Shown here: piece by piece, positions 33,590 through 45,788 of the stretch
Layout: the number at the start of each line of letters is the position of its first letter
Numbering within the stretch: the stretch's first letter is position 1
Assembly (NCBI GenBank): GCA_023014335.1
Contig: JAECYW010000023.1
Span: forward strand, 930,001-994,000
DNA length: 64,000 bases
DNA from: Galerina marginata
Taxonomy: Eukaryota; Basidiomycota; Agaricomycetes; Agaricales; Galerinaceae
Direction of reading: 5' to 3'
Translations under genes and position numbers: made by a program
Notes under the pieces: generated by a model
What the model saw: only the letters and a program-made list of their open reading frames with translations
Database searches by the model: none
Told to the model about the DNA's origin: nothing

Positions 33590-36239
33590 GCTTCCCATTC
33601 CTGGCTGCTGCAGCAGCATGAGCGCTCCATGCTCCACGGCCTCTGAGAAGAAGTTGAAGGTGTTCGGCCGTCGGTCCTCCTGCCTCCATTGTGTACCATA
33701 CCATACCCCCCTTTTCCTTGTGTTTTTGTTTCTGCCCTCTTGATTGATTTCGCTCTCTTATGCGCCCCGAGAAGAACGAACGACGGACCTTATGACGCGG
33801 TTTCGAGTCCAGGGACTGAACACAACAGGAATCCGAACTCTGGACCTGCTTCTTTCTTGCCTTTGCACCTTCGCTATAACCTCCTACACTCTCCTGTGAT
33901 AATCTCCTTTCTTATTCGCCTTATTCGCCATCGTCACATCCTACGTCACACCGCAGCCCGAGGGACTGATAACCGATGTTTTGCTTCACCGCTCGCGCCT
34001 CGTTGCCTCTCGTTGCACGCGCAGCCGAAGAAGTCGCCAATTTTAAGGCTGGGCGTCTATGGCCGCCTGCATCACATTATTTCCCATTAATTCCAGTACG
34101 AAGACGATGTGTGACGTATTTCGCTCATCTACCGGTCTTCTGATTCTTCACCTTGGCTCGTTCGTTCGCTATTGCATCATTGTGATCGACATCATCCTCG
34201 TCCTCATGCGCATGCATCTAATGATCTATAATGCTTTATCAATACTGTATGCACACCGCACGCCGCTGCATTTTAATCAAGGACGCATTTATGACGATAT
34301 CGTTGATATGGGGTTCGCTTCGATAACCGTTTGCACTGCACCCGGATGCGAGAACCATGGAAGGTTAGGAAGACTACACTGAAGGCGGGCGGCGGGCGGG
34401 GGCTTGTGATTTTGCTTGGGCACGGCAAAATAGGAGCCCGTCGCTTGAATATTGTCGAGATATTTGAGGAATGATGCGTCGTGCCTGCCGGTACCCTCTA
34501 TAATGGATCGCATTATCGTCATCCCCTAACTAGGTCGACGTCACCTATTATCGCCTTCGGTGTCTATGCAATAAACTATTCGTCTACTTTCGCTGCGTGT
34601 TTTATGCAGCCTAACGGGGCCTGTTTTCGCAACCGTGACGCTTCAGTTTCAACCAGGTCTGTCATCGGCAAATCTCAATCTGGGATGCACAATCTGCTTC
34701 GGGACGCGATGTGGCGCAATCCATTTCTGAACCCATCATACATCTTAATTGCGCATACCTACGATCTTTCAAATGCATTTTCAGAACCGGGTGGAATTAA
34801 ATAACATCGATAACAACGACAGCAACAGAATGGTCTGCGGAATAGCAGGGGGAAGGTGGTACACTAGGTACAAGAGGAACAACGACTCTACAACACGGAT
34901 TTTTAAACAGGGGGTACTGGTGAACAATCGGCCTTTAGGTGGAACGCGGAAATGAGTCGCAGGCTGGTCATCGGGAGATACGTAGGGGAGTTTACGCCCA
35001 ACGAAGCCCAAGGGAAGACGGGGGGGATCCGATGTTACATTCAAATTTATAAATAAAAAATGCAAAATTGGGATCCACAGCCGCGATTTTTTAGAAACGT
35101 AAAAAAACGTTAACGTGAAGGTAAAGGAGAACTAAGACGGGGAAAATGTGTTCCAAAGTCACAAACTGATGATACGCCTCCATAAAAAATAATAAGGAAG
35201 GACACCAGAAGTGAACTATATATTTCGAGGACGAGACACTGGAAATATTCGTGACGGGTCGTGAGGGGCAGACGAGAGCGATTGCGAACTGATAACAATG
35301 GGCAACATAGGTAGGTAGAGAGGAAACGAAACTGAGTGCATATCTAATCGTTACAAATGATGAGATGAGAGAGATGATGGAGAGATGGAAAATGCGGAGA
35401 GGATGTGTAACAGAACAGAGGAGCAGAATCAAAAAAGAAACTGCAGTCCTCGACGTTGTGTACTTCGGGATCAAGAACAAAAAGGTGGGTTGGTGGAGAA
35501 GCAAGGGGATTGAAATACGGGGGGGCGTAAAAATGGCGTAAAAATATAAGAAAATAGATAAAGGGTAATTTTATCATGAATAGAGAAATATAAAGATGTC
35601 GTAAAATGCATCAGCTGTCCAGGACGAGAATGCGATGACGATGAAGGGAAAAGAAGAGAGAAGATGTATTGGGTTGGGTGCGCAGCAGGCCGCAATGCGA
35701 TTGCGTTTGGAGTGGATGATGGGGTCCTTGGGCGCAGCTGTCGACTCGTGAATTGTAGCCTTGAATGAGGATTACTGTTTTGTTGTTGGAAAGGAAGATA
35801 GTGAAACTGTAATGTCGTAAAAAAAGCGTGGCGTCGTGCAACGAAACGATGCAATGCAATGAGAAATGAAATGGCAATGAAATAAGCAAGAATTGTGGTT
35901 GAGAAAAAATGAATAATGGATAAATTGCGAGTGAAGATAAATGAAATGAGTTCTTGATGACGATGATGATATGAGTGTTCTGTTCTGTGAATGTGTTGAA
36001 TGAAGGGGGCGAGTTCTTTGGCGCCCCCCGGGCGGTTATGATGATGCCGTTCGTATGGATGAGAAAGACGATGAGGAGAAGAATGCTGAGAGGGAGCTTG
36101 TGATTTGCAGATGGCAATTGCAATTTGAATGGGTTACGCAGAGGAGAAATTTTTGAACGGGGACGGTGAAAGGGCGGTACCCTCGAGAAATTTTAGACGA
36201 ATAATGGCATCCTGTCGTTCTTCACCGATGCGGATACTC
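33590..36239. other. Long gene-free region of 2.65 kb
   Basis: No frame shows recognisable family similarity. A G-rich run lies at 34384-34402. From about 35040 to 36240 the minus strand is strongly pyrimidine-rich and reads with many hydrophobic, stop-poor frames. This would fit a long 3' UTR of the minus-strand gene at 36240-37022 or a low-complexity tract rather than coding DNA. Confidence 0.45.
34384..34402 (+). other. G-rich tract, possible G-quadruplex
   Basis: The run GG-C-GGG-C-GG-C-GGG-C-GGGGG has three tracts of three or more G and two of GG, separated by single C. It is in the intergenic region downstream of the capping enzyme gene. Confidence 0.4.
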
Positions 36240-37022
36240 TTAGTTGAGGAAATCCGGGGCCGAAGACAGAGGCGAGACAGCAAAGTCAGCGTACTGATTT
36301 GTCTCGTCGTCTTTGAGAGAGAAGCAGTCCGCAAGCGTGAAAGAACGCATGAGGATGGGCGACAAGGATGCGAAGCGGTCGCGTCTCTGCATGGGTAGCG
36401 GAGGGATGGACGCTTCTTCGAAGCCCATGTCCATGTCGGACATGCCCAGGCTGAGGCCCTCGATAGGCGCCTCCGGTGCTTCTGGCGTCGACTCCAAAGA
36501 GGAGGACGAAGACTCGAGGGTGTGGTGCCGGCGTGTCGGCGTGTGGGGGGTAATTGAGAGCTCGGAGAACTGCTCAGTAGGGAGGGCTGTTGCAGATGTC
36601 TGATTGGGTTGAAATGATCAAGGTTTTAGCTCCAGGGTGACCGGATGGGAGTCGGAGAAATCGAGCTTGATACATACCTCGTTAGAGACTCCTGCTGGTG
36701 TTGGGATCCATGGCAAGGGCAGGGCTGAGGGGTGGTCAACACCTGCATCCACATGGGTGATGTGGATACCTGCGCCGGGGGACAAGTCGAGGGCGACGTT
36801 GTCCACATTGCCACGGTTGCGATCCTCCGACTCCTGGTCAGGGCTAGACTCGCGCTGACCGTCGGTGACTCTCCACCACTCGATGTCTGCAAGGACCCGC
36901 CTGTTGGTCGTCTCTGAGCCGGAAGAGCGCCTGTGTCCGTTACCTCTGGCAGCGACGGCGCCATTGGAGTATGGGGACGAGCGAACGGCAGGAGAGGAGG
37001 CGGTGCGACGAAGAGAAGGCAT
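36240..37022 (-). CDS. Small low-complexity protein, function unknown
   Basis: The ATG at 37022 gives MPSLRRTASSPAVRSSPYSN, a short block around VLADIEWWRVTDGQRE, then an acidic segment and IPTPAGVSNE. After one intron (acceptor near 36602) comes a Ser/Thr-rich part and PIEGLSLGMSDMDMGF, RRDRFASLSPILMRSFTLAD, ending in SAPDFLN at 36240. About 225 aa, with no known domain. The N-terminal block looks like one conserved in other agarics from memory, so it is probably real, but I cannot assign a role. The long pyrimidine-rich sequence below 36240 may be its 3' UTR. Confidence 0.6.
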
Positions 37023-40000
37023 GCTGAGAAGAGTGGATGAGAAAAGGGCAAGCCGCCTAACGCAGTGCCAGTTGGTGGAGGGGAGGGAGAGGAGGACACA
37101 AGAGAAATTAGAAAAATGCGAATTTCCTTTATATATTTCCGCGACTGTGACATTTGTGAAAGAGCACCGATGAATCTCTGATCTCGGCCTTTCTAATTCC
37201 CCTCAAAAATTAAACCAGTTCTTGATCCTCTATCGTCCTTGTCCGCCTGTCAGACGACCAGCAATCTCTCCCCAAATCGTCCTTCAAATCCCCCCAGCGA
37301 CGACGAGCAGAGTACAATAATTCTCTTATTTTTGTCCACTCTCCTCTGTGGCCCGTGGTTCCGAATGGCCCATCACAGCGATCCCACGCGATCACAAGGA
37401 CACAAAAATTCAAAATCTAGTGTACCCCCTTGCCCGTAATAAATATTTCTACGAACCCATTCTATTGCATTTCATACATTCAAGTGAATTAGGGTCGATC
37501 AAACGCGCCCATTACGGCCCTTTGGACGCGCACCGAGTCTCCTTTTTATCCTGGGAGCACCGCGATAAGCGGCCTCGGGCACCCAGTACTGTATTGTCAT
37601 TTACGACCCGGCAGTAGCTATGTCAGTGCCTAAACCCTGCGCAGACCATTCTTCCTCTCTCCCATCTGCCTCATGGCGTTTCTGGCGTTTCTACGGATCA
37701 AGCGTAATCCACAAGCGGCGACGCCCGGGACACTTACACGTCTTCATCGCTTGCCCTCATGTCTTTTATGAACGCGTCTCTAACGATAAATACCCATTCG
37801 TGAGCATCATGCAACGTAATGACGCGTAAAAACGCGTCGAACAAGACAAGGGGACGCGACTAATTAGCCTGCGCGAGGGAGTTTACAAGTCCGCCGGCTG
37901 AGCGTTCCTGCCACGCACACGACTCGACTGATCATCGCACTGATCGCCTTCCAATTTCACTTGTTTCGTCAGCTTCGTTTCCACACAAGCACAGCTCTAC
38001 GGCTCGCGCAGGGAGTACAAATCCACGCTTCTAGCCCAGGGAGTTCTCCCGTTCTCCCCTCCGTGGATGTTCAATCTGGGGTTCAAGGGAGCTTTCGCGA
38101 AAGGAAAGCTTTTGCCACGCATGACAGCAATCAAATCTCGTCATCAATTGGCCTTGCGGAAGAATCCCAACATCCCTTCTATCATCAATGCACCTCAGCT
38201 AGTTCGTTAACGTGAAGCAATTAATCATATTGATGTCCTAGGACTACTCTACGTACCATTCAAAGTAGCAGTTTGGACGGTTATAACTATAAGTATATCG
38301 ACAACACAAGAATAGGTGGGCAGCAGCCTCAGTTGGATGTCTAAGCACGATCAATAGAAGGCCACCGACTCTGATAGATACCCACAAGGCACGCGAAATC
38401 ATGGTCTCAAGTTCTCCAACTGACAGCGAATGCTTGAAATTGAGTGTGGGCTCTCACAGACTTAAAAACCGTTCGGGTCCGTTGCACGACACGCAGTCAA
38501 GATCGGCTGGTCGGCGTCAATCAAGAAGGCTTGGAAGGCGACACTGGGAAAATGTAAAGGACAGAATCGATATAGACTTGACATCCCGCGGACGTGCATC
38601 CTGTTTGCAAAACTGCCTCCAATACACCGGTACCAAAGCAAGAACCTTCATCGAGTGGTGCAAGACCGGGCTGTAGGCCCAATCTAATGAGCTTCCGCGA
38701 TGAACACAAATGAGATTATTCAATTGAGTCCTCAACTAGGTGATGTCACGGTGAGAAAGGCTTTATCCTTGCCGGTCTCCCCGCCTCCATCACCATGATG
38801 GACTGCGTCATGAACGAGTAATAACTTTTCTTAGCGCACCGGTGTCGGTCTTGTCTCGTAACATCCACGCGTGCTAGAACTTCGATGAAATGGACGTGTG
38901 ATCCTCGTTATTTTTCGAGCGGCACACTGCACACGACTGTGACCACGAGATGGCCGAGAGCAATGATATTCAAGTCCAGAGAGTCCGGATAATAGCGGAC
39001 CGCCAACGAGTGAGCAGAATATGGAAGGCTCAAAAGCTCTGGACAACACCACACGCGCTGTCACGTCGTGGATTTAAGTGGCGCTTGTCTCTTGTTAAAA
39101 AGTCTAGTTTGTTACTTGACACAAGGAAAAGGAAATGCAGAACCGTCGCGTATTAATTCATAATCACCGACTCTTTGAAGCATGGAAATTTTTCATGGAG
39201 CTTGATCAGAAGATAAGACGCGTAGGCCCGACAGAATGACACGCATAATTGAACGCGCCACGCATAACGGCGACCGCAGTGCTAACTCCAGTTCGTATAC
39301 GCCTTGCCGTAACTCTAAGACGTTTCGTTACAGTACTCGGATATTTGAAGTTTACGACAAATGAACAGGTTACATACCCTTCTTCAAAGTGTTTCATTCC
39401 TTTGGAACTCTCTGAGGCCGACTTCCAGAAGGCTCGGCTTTATGTAACCGCGGCTCGCGCATATTCCATTGGTGTGAGTTGTTGGCTGAGGGTACCGGTG
39501 AATAAATTTAGAATTAATTGCCGGATCGGTTCAATCTCCAGTCTAATTGCCAGCACATGAACTTCAACCTGTGGGCGCGACAGAGCGCTATAAACCACAA
39601 GGAAAAGTGTCGGCCGTTTCGACAGAAAAGGGCACAAGAAAGGATATCCTTTAAAAAGGCATCATTCCAGGCATCGTCGTCGTCAACTTGGATGTCTTCA
39701 GAACAACAGGGACAAGAACTCCGGGGTCGAATGAGTGGTGCTAAGCAGACAACCTTGGGAAGGCATCCACTGATCTCCAGATGTTCGACCGACTCTGAGG
39801 CTCCGTTCGCGCGACGAATTCGGGACCCAAATTCCGAATCACGTGTATTCGTGAGCGCGGGGTTAGCGTTCCACTGGCAATAAATGATAAATCATGAAGA
39901 CACTCCAATGCCTTCGGAATGTTGAATGCAACAACGACACGCGGGTCAACGGTATTAGCGCAATTGCAAGAGGCTGCCCATCAGTCAAAACCTGGGGTAA

Positions 40001-42599
40001 CACGCAGAAGGATGTCAATAATGTCACTGAATGAATGGTTTGCTCATCATCACGGATAGCAATGGGCGTGGTTATAGCCGTGAAAGCATTATGGAATATG
40101 TAGAGCGTTATTTCGGTCGAACGTAAGTGCCAGTAGTTGCGTAGTTCGCCGTCGAGTGTAGTATATTTGCGCCTTGGACACCCCTTGACTGTTCTACCCC
40201 ACAGCTACGCCTCGCATTCGTCCAAAGCTCCCGTTTGAACCGGCGGCTACTAGTACACTCGCCAATGTGCGGCGCCAAATGACCGTCCAAAGGAAGTCGA
40301 AGGATCGCCCACATTAGGGGGGCGATCCATGGACGTGGAGATGGACGTCTAAATCAACACGTTCCACGCGCTGGTACTATGATGAGAACAAAACGTGGGC
40401 CGCCGAGGTCAATTAGAAGTTAAATAGGAATAAAGCTCGAAAAGTTCCGATTGTCGATATGTACTGGTCGAGCCTTTGGCCGAGCCGGGTCTATTCCCCA
40501 CCTTCCCCGCACCATTTAAATATAAAACATACGGAAATGGTTTGAGGATGCATGGAGGAGGTGCGAGAGCAGAGCCATTGACGCTAACGTCAACTGATTG
40601 TGGCACAACCCCCGTTTCTGTCCGCGGAAGCCGCTAAATGCGCTGCCCGCATTAGTCCGATGTGCACCCGGCTGATTGGGCGATTCGTGCGTGTCTCTAG
40701 AAGTCTTCAAGTGGAAAGGCAATATGATGGAATGGACGAAGGACAGCAAGGAACGCGCATTGGGATGGAGTCGCTGGTTGTAGAAGACGAGCAATGGGTC
40801 CTGATATCGAAATAGTATGACCGCGCCTCCACCGCGTCATTTGATGCCTGGGCAGTCTGGTTGTTTTGATTGAGGACTTGCGCAATCACTCCAAGAGTTA
40901 CGAAAACTTGGAAATGAGCAATTGAACGGCAAGAAGAGATAAACTTGAAGTGGTCGACGACGGAGGCAGAGAAATTGATGAATTACTCCAAAAAAGCTAA
41001 TTAACAAGGCGAGTGTCCGTGCCTTTCTGAAAAGGGCGAAATTTTGCGAGATAAATTGCAACAGGGTTTATCAACCCAATCCAAATAGCCGGCTTCAACA
41101 AGAAACCGTAGAACGGTCGCCGAGGAAATGACGGAAGTCCTTGATCATGATTACAGAGTGTAGGGGATTGTAGGGAACGTGTCCCAAGGAAATTGGCCGG
41201 AGGACCAGATATCGCCGGCCAGGAACGACGAGCACTCTGTGTAATTGTTACTGGTTAATGACGTTCGAATATGCAGAATATTGCGGCGCCAAAACAACGG
41301 CGGGCGAGTTTATGACTGGCTATTAGGACCCAGAGGAACGAGTCCGGGAAACACCGGTGTTCATTCACCAGTATCTTGCCTACAACTCAGCCTCGAGGAA
41401 GCCACCATCGACGGATTAACCTTTTGAGGAAAACCTTGTTAATATAAGCAGGTGATGTGGCACTCTGCATCCTAACAGCGGAGGATAAGGTCCGAAAAGG
41501 ACGACGCGATGCTTAGCCAGGCCGTCAGATAAGCCAACGGCAAAGGCTGAAAAGGAATTAAGGATGTCCTATTTTTTTAGGGAGATGAGAAGAGTGAAGC
41601 ATCATTTTTTTTGAATGGCTTACGAATTTACCGAAGAGGACTATGCCATTTGAACCCATCAGAATTGCCCCAAACAAAGGCTAATGCCACAAAGCATTCG
41701 TTAAGCATTGTACATAGTGCAAAGCGTTGAGAAGGTAGCTCACCGATGGCTTGGTCAGACGCTTTAACCAGTAGCTGTGGAGCCAAAAAAAAAATTTTGC
41801 ACGATGATCGATTACACTCTGGAAGTGGTAATTCTTCATGATTTGTTTGGCTAGACTCGACCAATCTGACTACGTATATTGGGAAAGCATGGCCATCGTA
41901 TCTTGAGCGCCGTTCATTAATCTGAGCTTATGGTGAAAATAATTAGGGCGACTGCACTGTCATTAGAAATGGTTTAAGGTTTAACCTTCACGACTCACTG
42001 ACAAATAACCACGTCGATGGGACTATACTCTTTCGCGCCTAAGTAACTATGCCTCATCCGTTGTCTTGAGCTTTGTGTGGCGTATTGATCTCGGGGTGCA
42101 GTGCATTGAAAGCACTTGAGAAACAGAAGGCACGGAAGACGACCATGGGTATTCCTTAGAGTACACTCGTCGATACCCTAGTTCGCCTCTTCGCAGAGCA
42201 GTAACCAGAGATTGGGTTTGCCTGAATATATTCAACTAAGTAAACTGTCTCTCCTGGACCTTTTATCAGGTTACTGGCGGGTCATTCTGCGAACCCAGAC
42301 CATATCCCAGGAGAAGCGCTGTTGAGTGGGTAAGTCGTAGGTTTAACGAGTAGGCACTTGCGGAAATACATACCGCAGTTGAGGTTAACCGGGACAAACG
42401 AGAAGACGTGTTTTTTGACGAATGTGGTTGAAGGCAAGTTGGTGCCATCAGCCAAAATAACCCAAAATATTGATCTCTCTAATCACATTACTATTAGGAG
42501 CTATGCCACACGTTATCAACATGTCCACCATTCACCCTATCTTTCCTCTCGAGTTACATCGCTCAGACTCCTGTATTTTGCATCTTAATACCTCGTGAA
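37023..42599. other. Gene-poor region of about 5.6 kb
   Basis: All frames are under about 120 codons, overlap on both strands and lack recognisable domains. I searched by eye for small CaaX-ending pheromone-type peptides, tRNA-like arms, reverse transcriptase or transposase motifs and found none. The 5' part must hold the promoter of the gene at 37022 and the 3' part that of guanine deaminase. Confidence 0.5.
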
Positions 42600-44370
42600 A
42601 TGCATGGGATGTCTTCTGCAAGCATATACTACGGCGCTATCGTTAATCCGATCTCTCTGACGTCCTATTCAGCTTCCCCACGCTGTCTCCTTGCTGTAAA
42701 TGCTGCTGGAAATATCGACTGGATAGTCGACGATGTGGAGCCCCATGAACTGCAAGAAACCTTGGCTGCCAAGGGCTACGTCGACGTTGATGTTGTAGCT
42801 CTGAAAGATGGCGAATTTCTTATCCCGGGCTTCATCGACACGCATACAGTACGACATTTTTAGGCATTGGACGACATCCTTTGCAGAAGTGCTAATGTCT
42901 TCTACTTTGCAACCGTAGCATGCCCCTCAAGTACCAAACTTGGGAACGTTAGTTTCTCCACTTTGTTGTCGTTCCAGAGTGCCCGATCTTAACAAGTTGC
43001 AATAACTAGGGGCGGTCAATATCAGCTCCTTGATTGGCTGAAATATGTTACCTTTCCCATGGAATCCAAGTTCTCAAACTTGGAGTTTGCACGGAAAACT
43101 TACGAGTCAGTGGTGAGACGCGTCATTGACTCTGGGGTCTGTTTTATTTCTGCTTCGAATTCCTTCGTGTTGACCATTTTTTAATAGACTACCACATGCT
43201 GTTATTATGGCACTCTGCACCTTGAAGCAACCAAAATTCTTGCGGACGTTGTTTACAAGTACGGTCAACGAGCATTTGTTGGTGTGAGTCGCTCTGGTCT
43301 GATTACCAGAATCTTCTTCTGACTTCATCCTGACAGAAATGCAATATGAATCGCGAATCTCCTCCCGATTACATCGAACCATCTAGCGATGCCTCTATAA
43401 CCGATACGCTTGAAATTATTTCACACATCACCTCCCTTTCTAAGCCACCAACGCACTCCTCAACTTCGTCAGCCCATGAACCACTTGTTCAACCTGTGCT
43501 TACCCCCCGCTTTGCAATATCTTGTACAGACGACTTGCTATCTTCATTAGGAACACTCGCGGCGTCTAACTCCAACCTACGGATACAAACGCATATCTCG
43601 GAGAACACTTCAGAAGTAGCCTACACTCGTGAACTATTTCCGGCCGCGACAAGCTACGCTGGAGTATACGATATGTTCGGCCTGCTACGAAATAATACCA
43701 TCTTGGCGCACGCTGTCCATTTAACCGAGGACGAGGTAGATCTCATCAAGGCAAGAGATGCAGGCATCAGCCACTGTCCGACAAGTAATTTCAACCTAAG
43801 CAGTGGCGTCGCACCTGTGGGAGCTTACCTAGATAAGGGCATCAAGGTACGCCAATATTGCATCCCCTTTCTCTGATAGCTGACTGCTCTCATTATCTTC
43901 CACGATTACAGGTCGGATTGGGCACGGACGTTTCAGGAGGGTTCAGTCTGTCCATCCTAAGTGCTATACAGCATGCCAGCGTTGCCGCGAAAGTTTGCTC
44001 CATCCAGGCAAGGGCCGACTCATCCTCCGAAACTGGAAGCCCCACTGGTTTTGCTAACAATCCATTACCGATCCCTGCACTGTTATACCTCGCCACCGCC
44101 GGTGGTGCAGCAGTTTGTGCCTTAGAGAAACAGGTAGGCACATTCGCTGAAGGAAAGGCCTTCGATGCACTTCTCGTAAATGTACGCAAGGACGCCGGCA
44201 ACCCTGGCATCTGGGGCTTCAGCCATGGGGACGCTGAAGTTGCTCAAGAAGACCAGAAGAAGCTCTTGGACAGTTGGCTTGAGAGATTCTTATTTTGCGG
44301 CGACGATCGGAATATTGAGAGGGTGTATGTGCAGGGAAAACTTGTTGGCGGACAGTCTTTCCATCGCTAA
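42600..44370 (+). CDS. Guanine deaminase
   Basis: It converts guanine to xanthine and ammonia in purine salvage and breakdown. The ATG at 42600 opens MHGMSSASIYYGAIVNPISL. The amidohydrolase metal motif is split by an intron: PGFIDTHT|HAPQVPNLG (HxH). The next exons give QLLDWLKYVTFPMESKF, TTTCCYYGTLH and KCNMNRESPPDY. Then come the zinc/substrate residues IQTHISE, ILAHAVHLTEDE, ISHCPTSNFNLSSG and GLGTDVSGGFS. The C-terminal part has the usual ALLYLATAGGA block. Stop at 44370. About five introns. All expected catalytic motifs are intact. Confidence 0.95.
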
Positions 44371-45788
44371 AACATTTCAAAGCCGACTCGGGGCCTGGAA
44401 TTCGACTCGAATTGTGACCAACTAGATATCCTTGAAAGTTCAAAGGAGTTGACATTAATCGGTACCATTAATTCAGGCTTAGTGATTAGAGGATTTCCCA
44501 TTACATATAAGTAGACCAAAATTTTCGCTACAATCAATCCTGTTGAGAGCCGGCCAATGATCAAGACATCGCAGTTAGGATTGTCGTTGGTCGGTTATCG
44601 TGGACTCGACCCCCGGACACTTCTAAAGTTGGTCGGCACCAAAAGCAAACCTTGCTCAACACCAGCTCAACACCTCTCCAAACTCGTTCAACGTCGACCT
44701 TTGGGCTGTTCTACTTAGCCCATGCCATGCAATTAAACTGCTTTGTGGTATTCAACGCATCTCCCCACTTACAGACGATGGGAATACATACCGCTCTTCT
44801 CTTCAGACAGCAGTATTGGGTTCATATATATCCGCTCAAAACCTTCTTCAGGCTTTCGCTCTGGTCTCAATTTCAGCACTCGGCCCACCAGCATAGAGGC
44901 AGGGCTGGATAGTCTAATTATTGATGTGGATATGCGTTGCGTCGATGGAACCTGGCCTCCAAGTTATTGTCGATACCACCATCTGGAAAACACTTTAGGA
45001 AACGCTCCTGGCGGTCTCTTCGTGATTTTGATGGATAGAATCGGCAGATTCTCTTGTACCTGAAGCCATTGAAATTTGCTCCTAACCCAACAAAAAATAT
45101 GGACCGATAATTGTTTTGACCTCCCGACCTCTCGAAGGTGCACTCAAACAGCCCGGCAGAGCGTACGTCCTAGTTGGACAACATGGTTCTAGAATACTAG
45201 CTGTCCCATTTAGGCACCGCTCCCGACTTCCAGTTGGAGACGACTAGGCGCAATGACCACTTACCTTGTAAGGTGAGACCTGCTTTGACCCCCCTGCCTC
45301 AAAAAACAAAACAAAAAAACAAAAACAAAAAAAACGGTTGGCCTACAACCACTATCGCAACACCTTCAGAATAATTGTCGACCACCCTTTTTCTGGAGGG
45401 AATCACCAGAATGAGAAATGCCCGCATTTGTATATCCTGCACATTTGAGACCTCATGTGCTCTGTCGGCCCTCATAACTTTCATCCGATTTGCGACTATA
45501 CCACCCATATTGCTTAGCCGCTTTGTCCGTGCATAGGCGACGCAAAAGCTTGGACAGTGCAGTCCGGTGGCGAACGTAAGCGGCGTTCGTAGGTTAGGCG
45601 TGACGCGCAAGACAAAACACGGAGCGAGACTATCAAAGCGACCACGCTTTGCTTTGCTGGGTTTATATTTAAGGGCCAACGCCCTACTCTTCCCAAATTT
45701 TATCCCACTCGTCCAATACAAGAATCGGCCACTTCAACAGACTTTCCTGACGTTACCCTTGCATCTCTTGGACCACGATACTCTACAC
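44371..45788. other. Intergenic region of about 1.4 kb with an A-rich tract
   Basis: I see no supported exon. An A-rich, C-interrupted tract lies at 45301-45334 directly after CTGCCTC. I could not find a flanking duplication to call it a retroposed tail. Confidence 0.45.

Noticed and set aside
35611..36123. 170-codon minus frame with signal-like start
   Set aside because: It has low-complexity pyrimidine-driven composition, no domain, and overlapping frames of similar kind; more likely UTR or non-coding.
37023..42599. Possible mating pheromone genes in the gene-poor region
   Set aside because: No short frame ends in a CaaX motif, and no pheromone receptor gene is nearby.
45301..45334. A-rich tract as a second retroposed poly(A) tail
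   Set aside because: The tract is interrupted by C, and no matching direct repeat flanks a plausible inserted segment.
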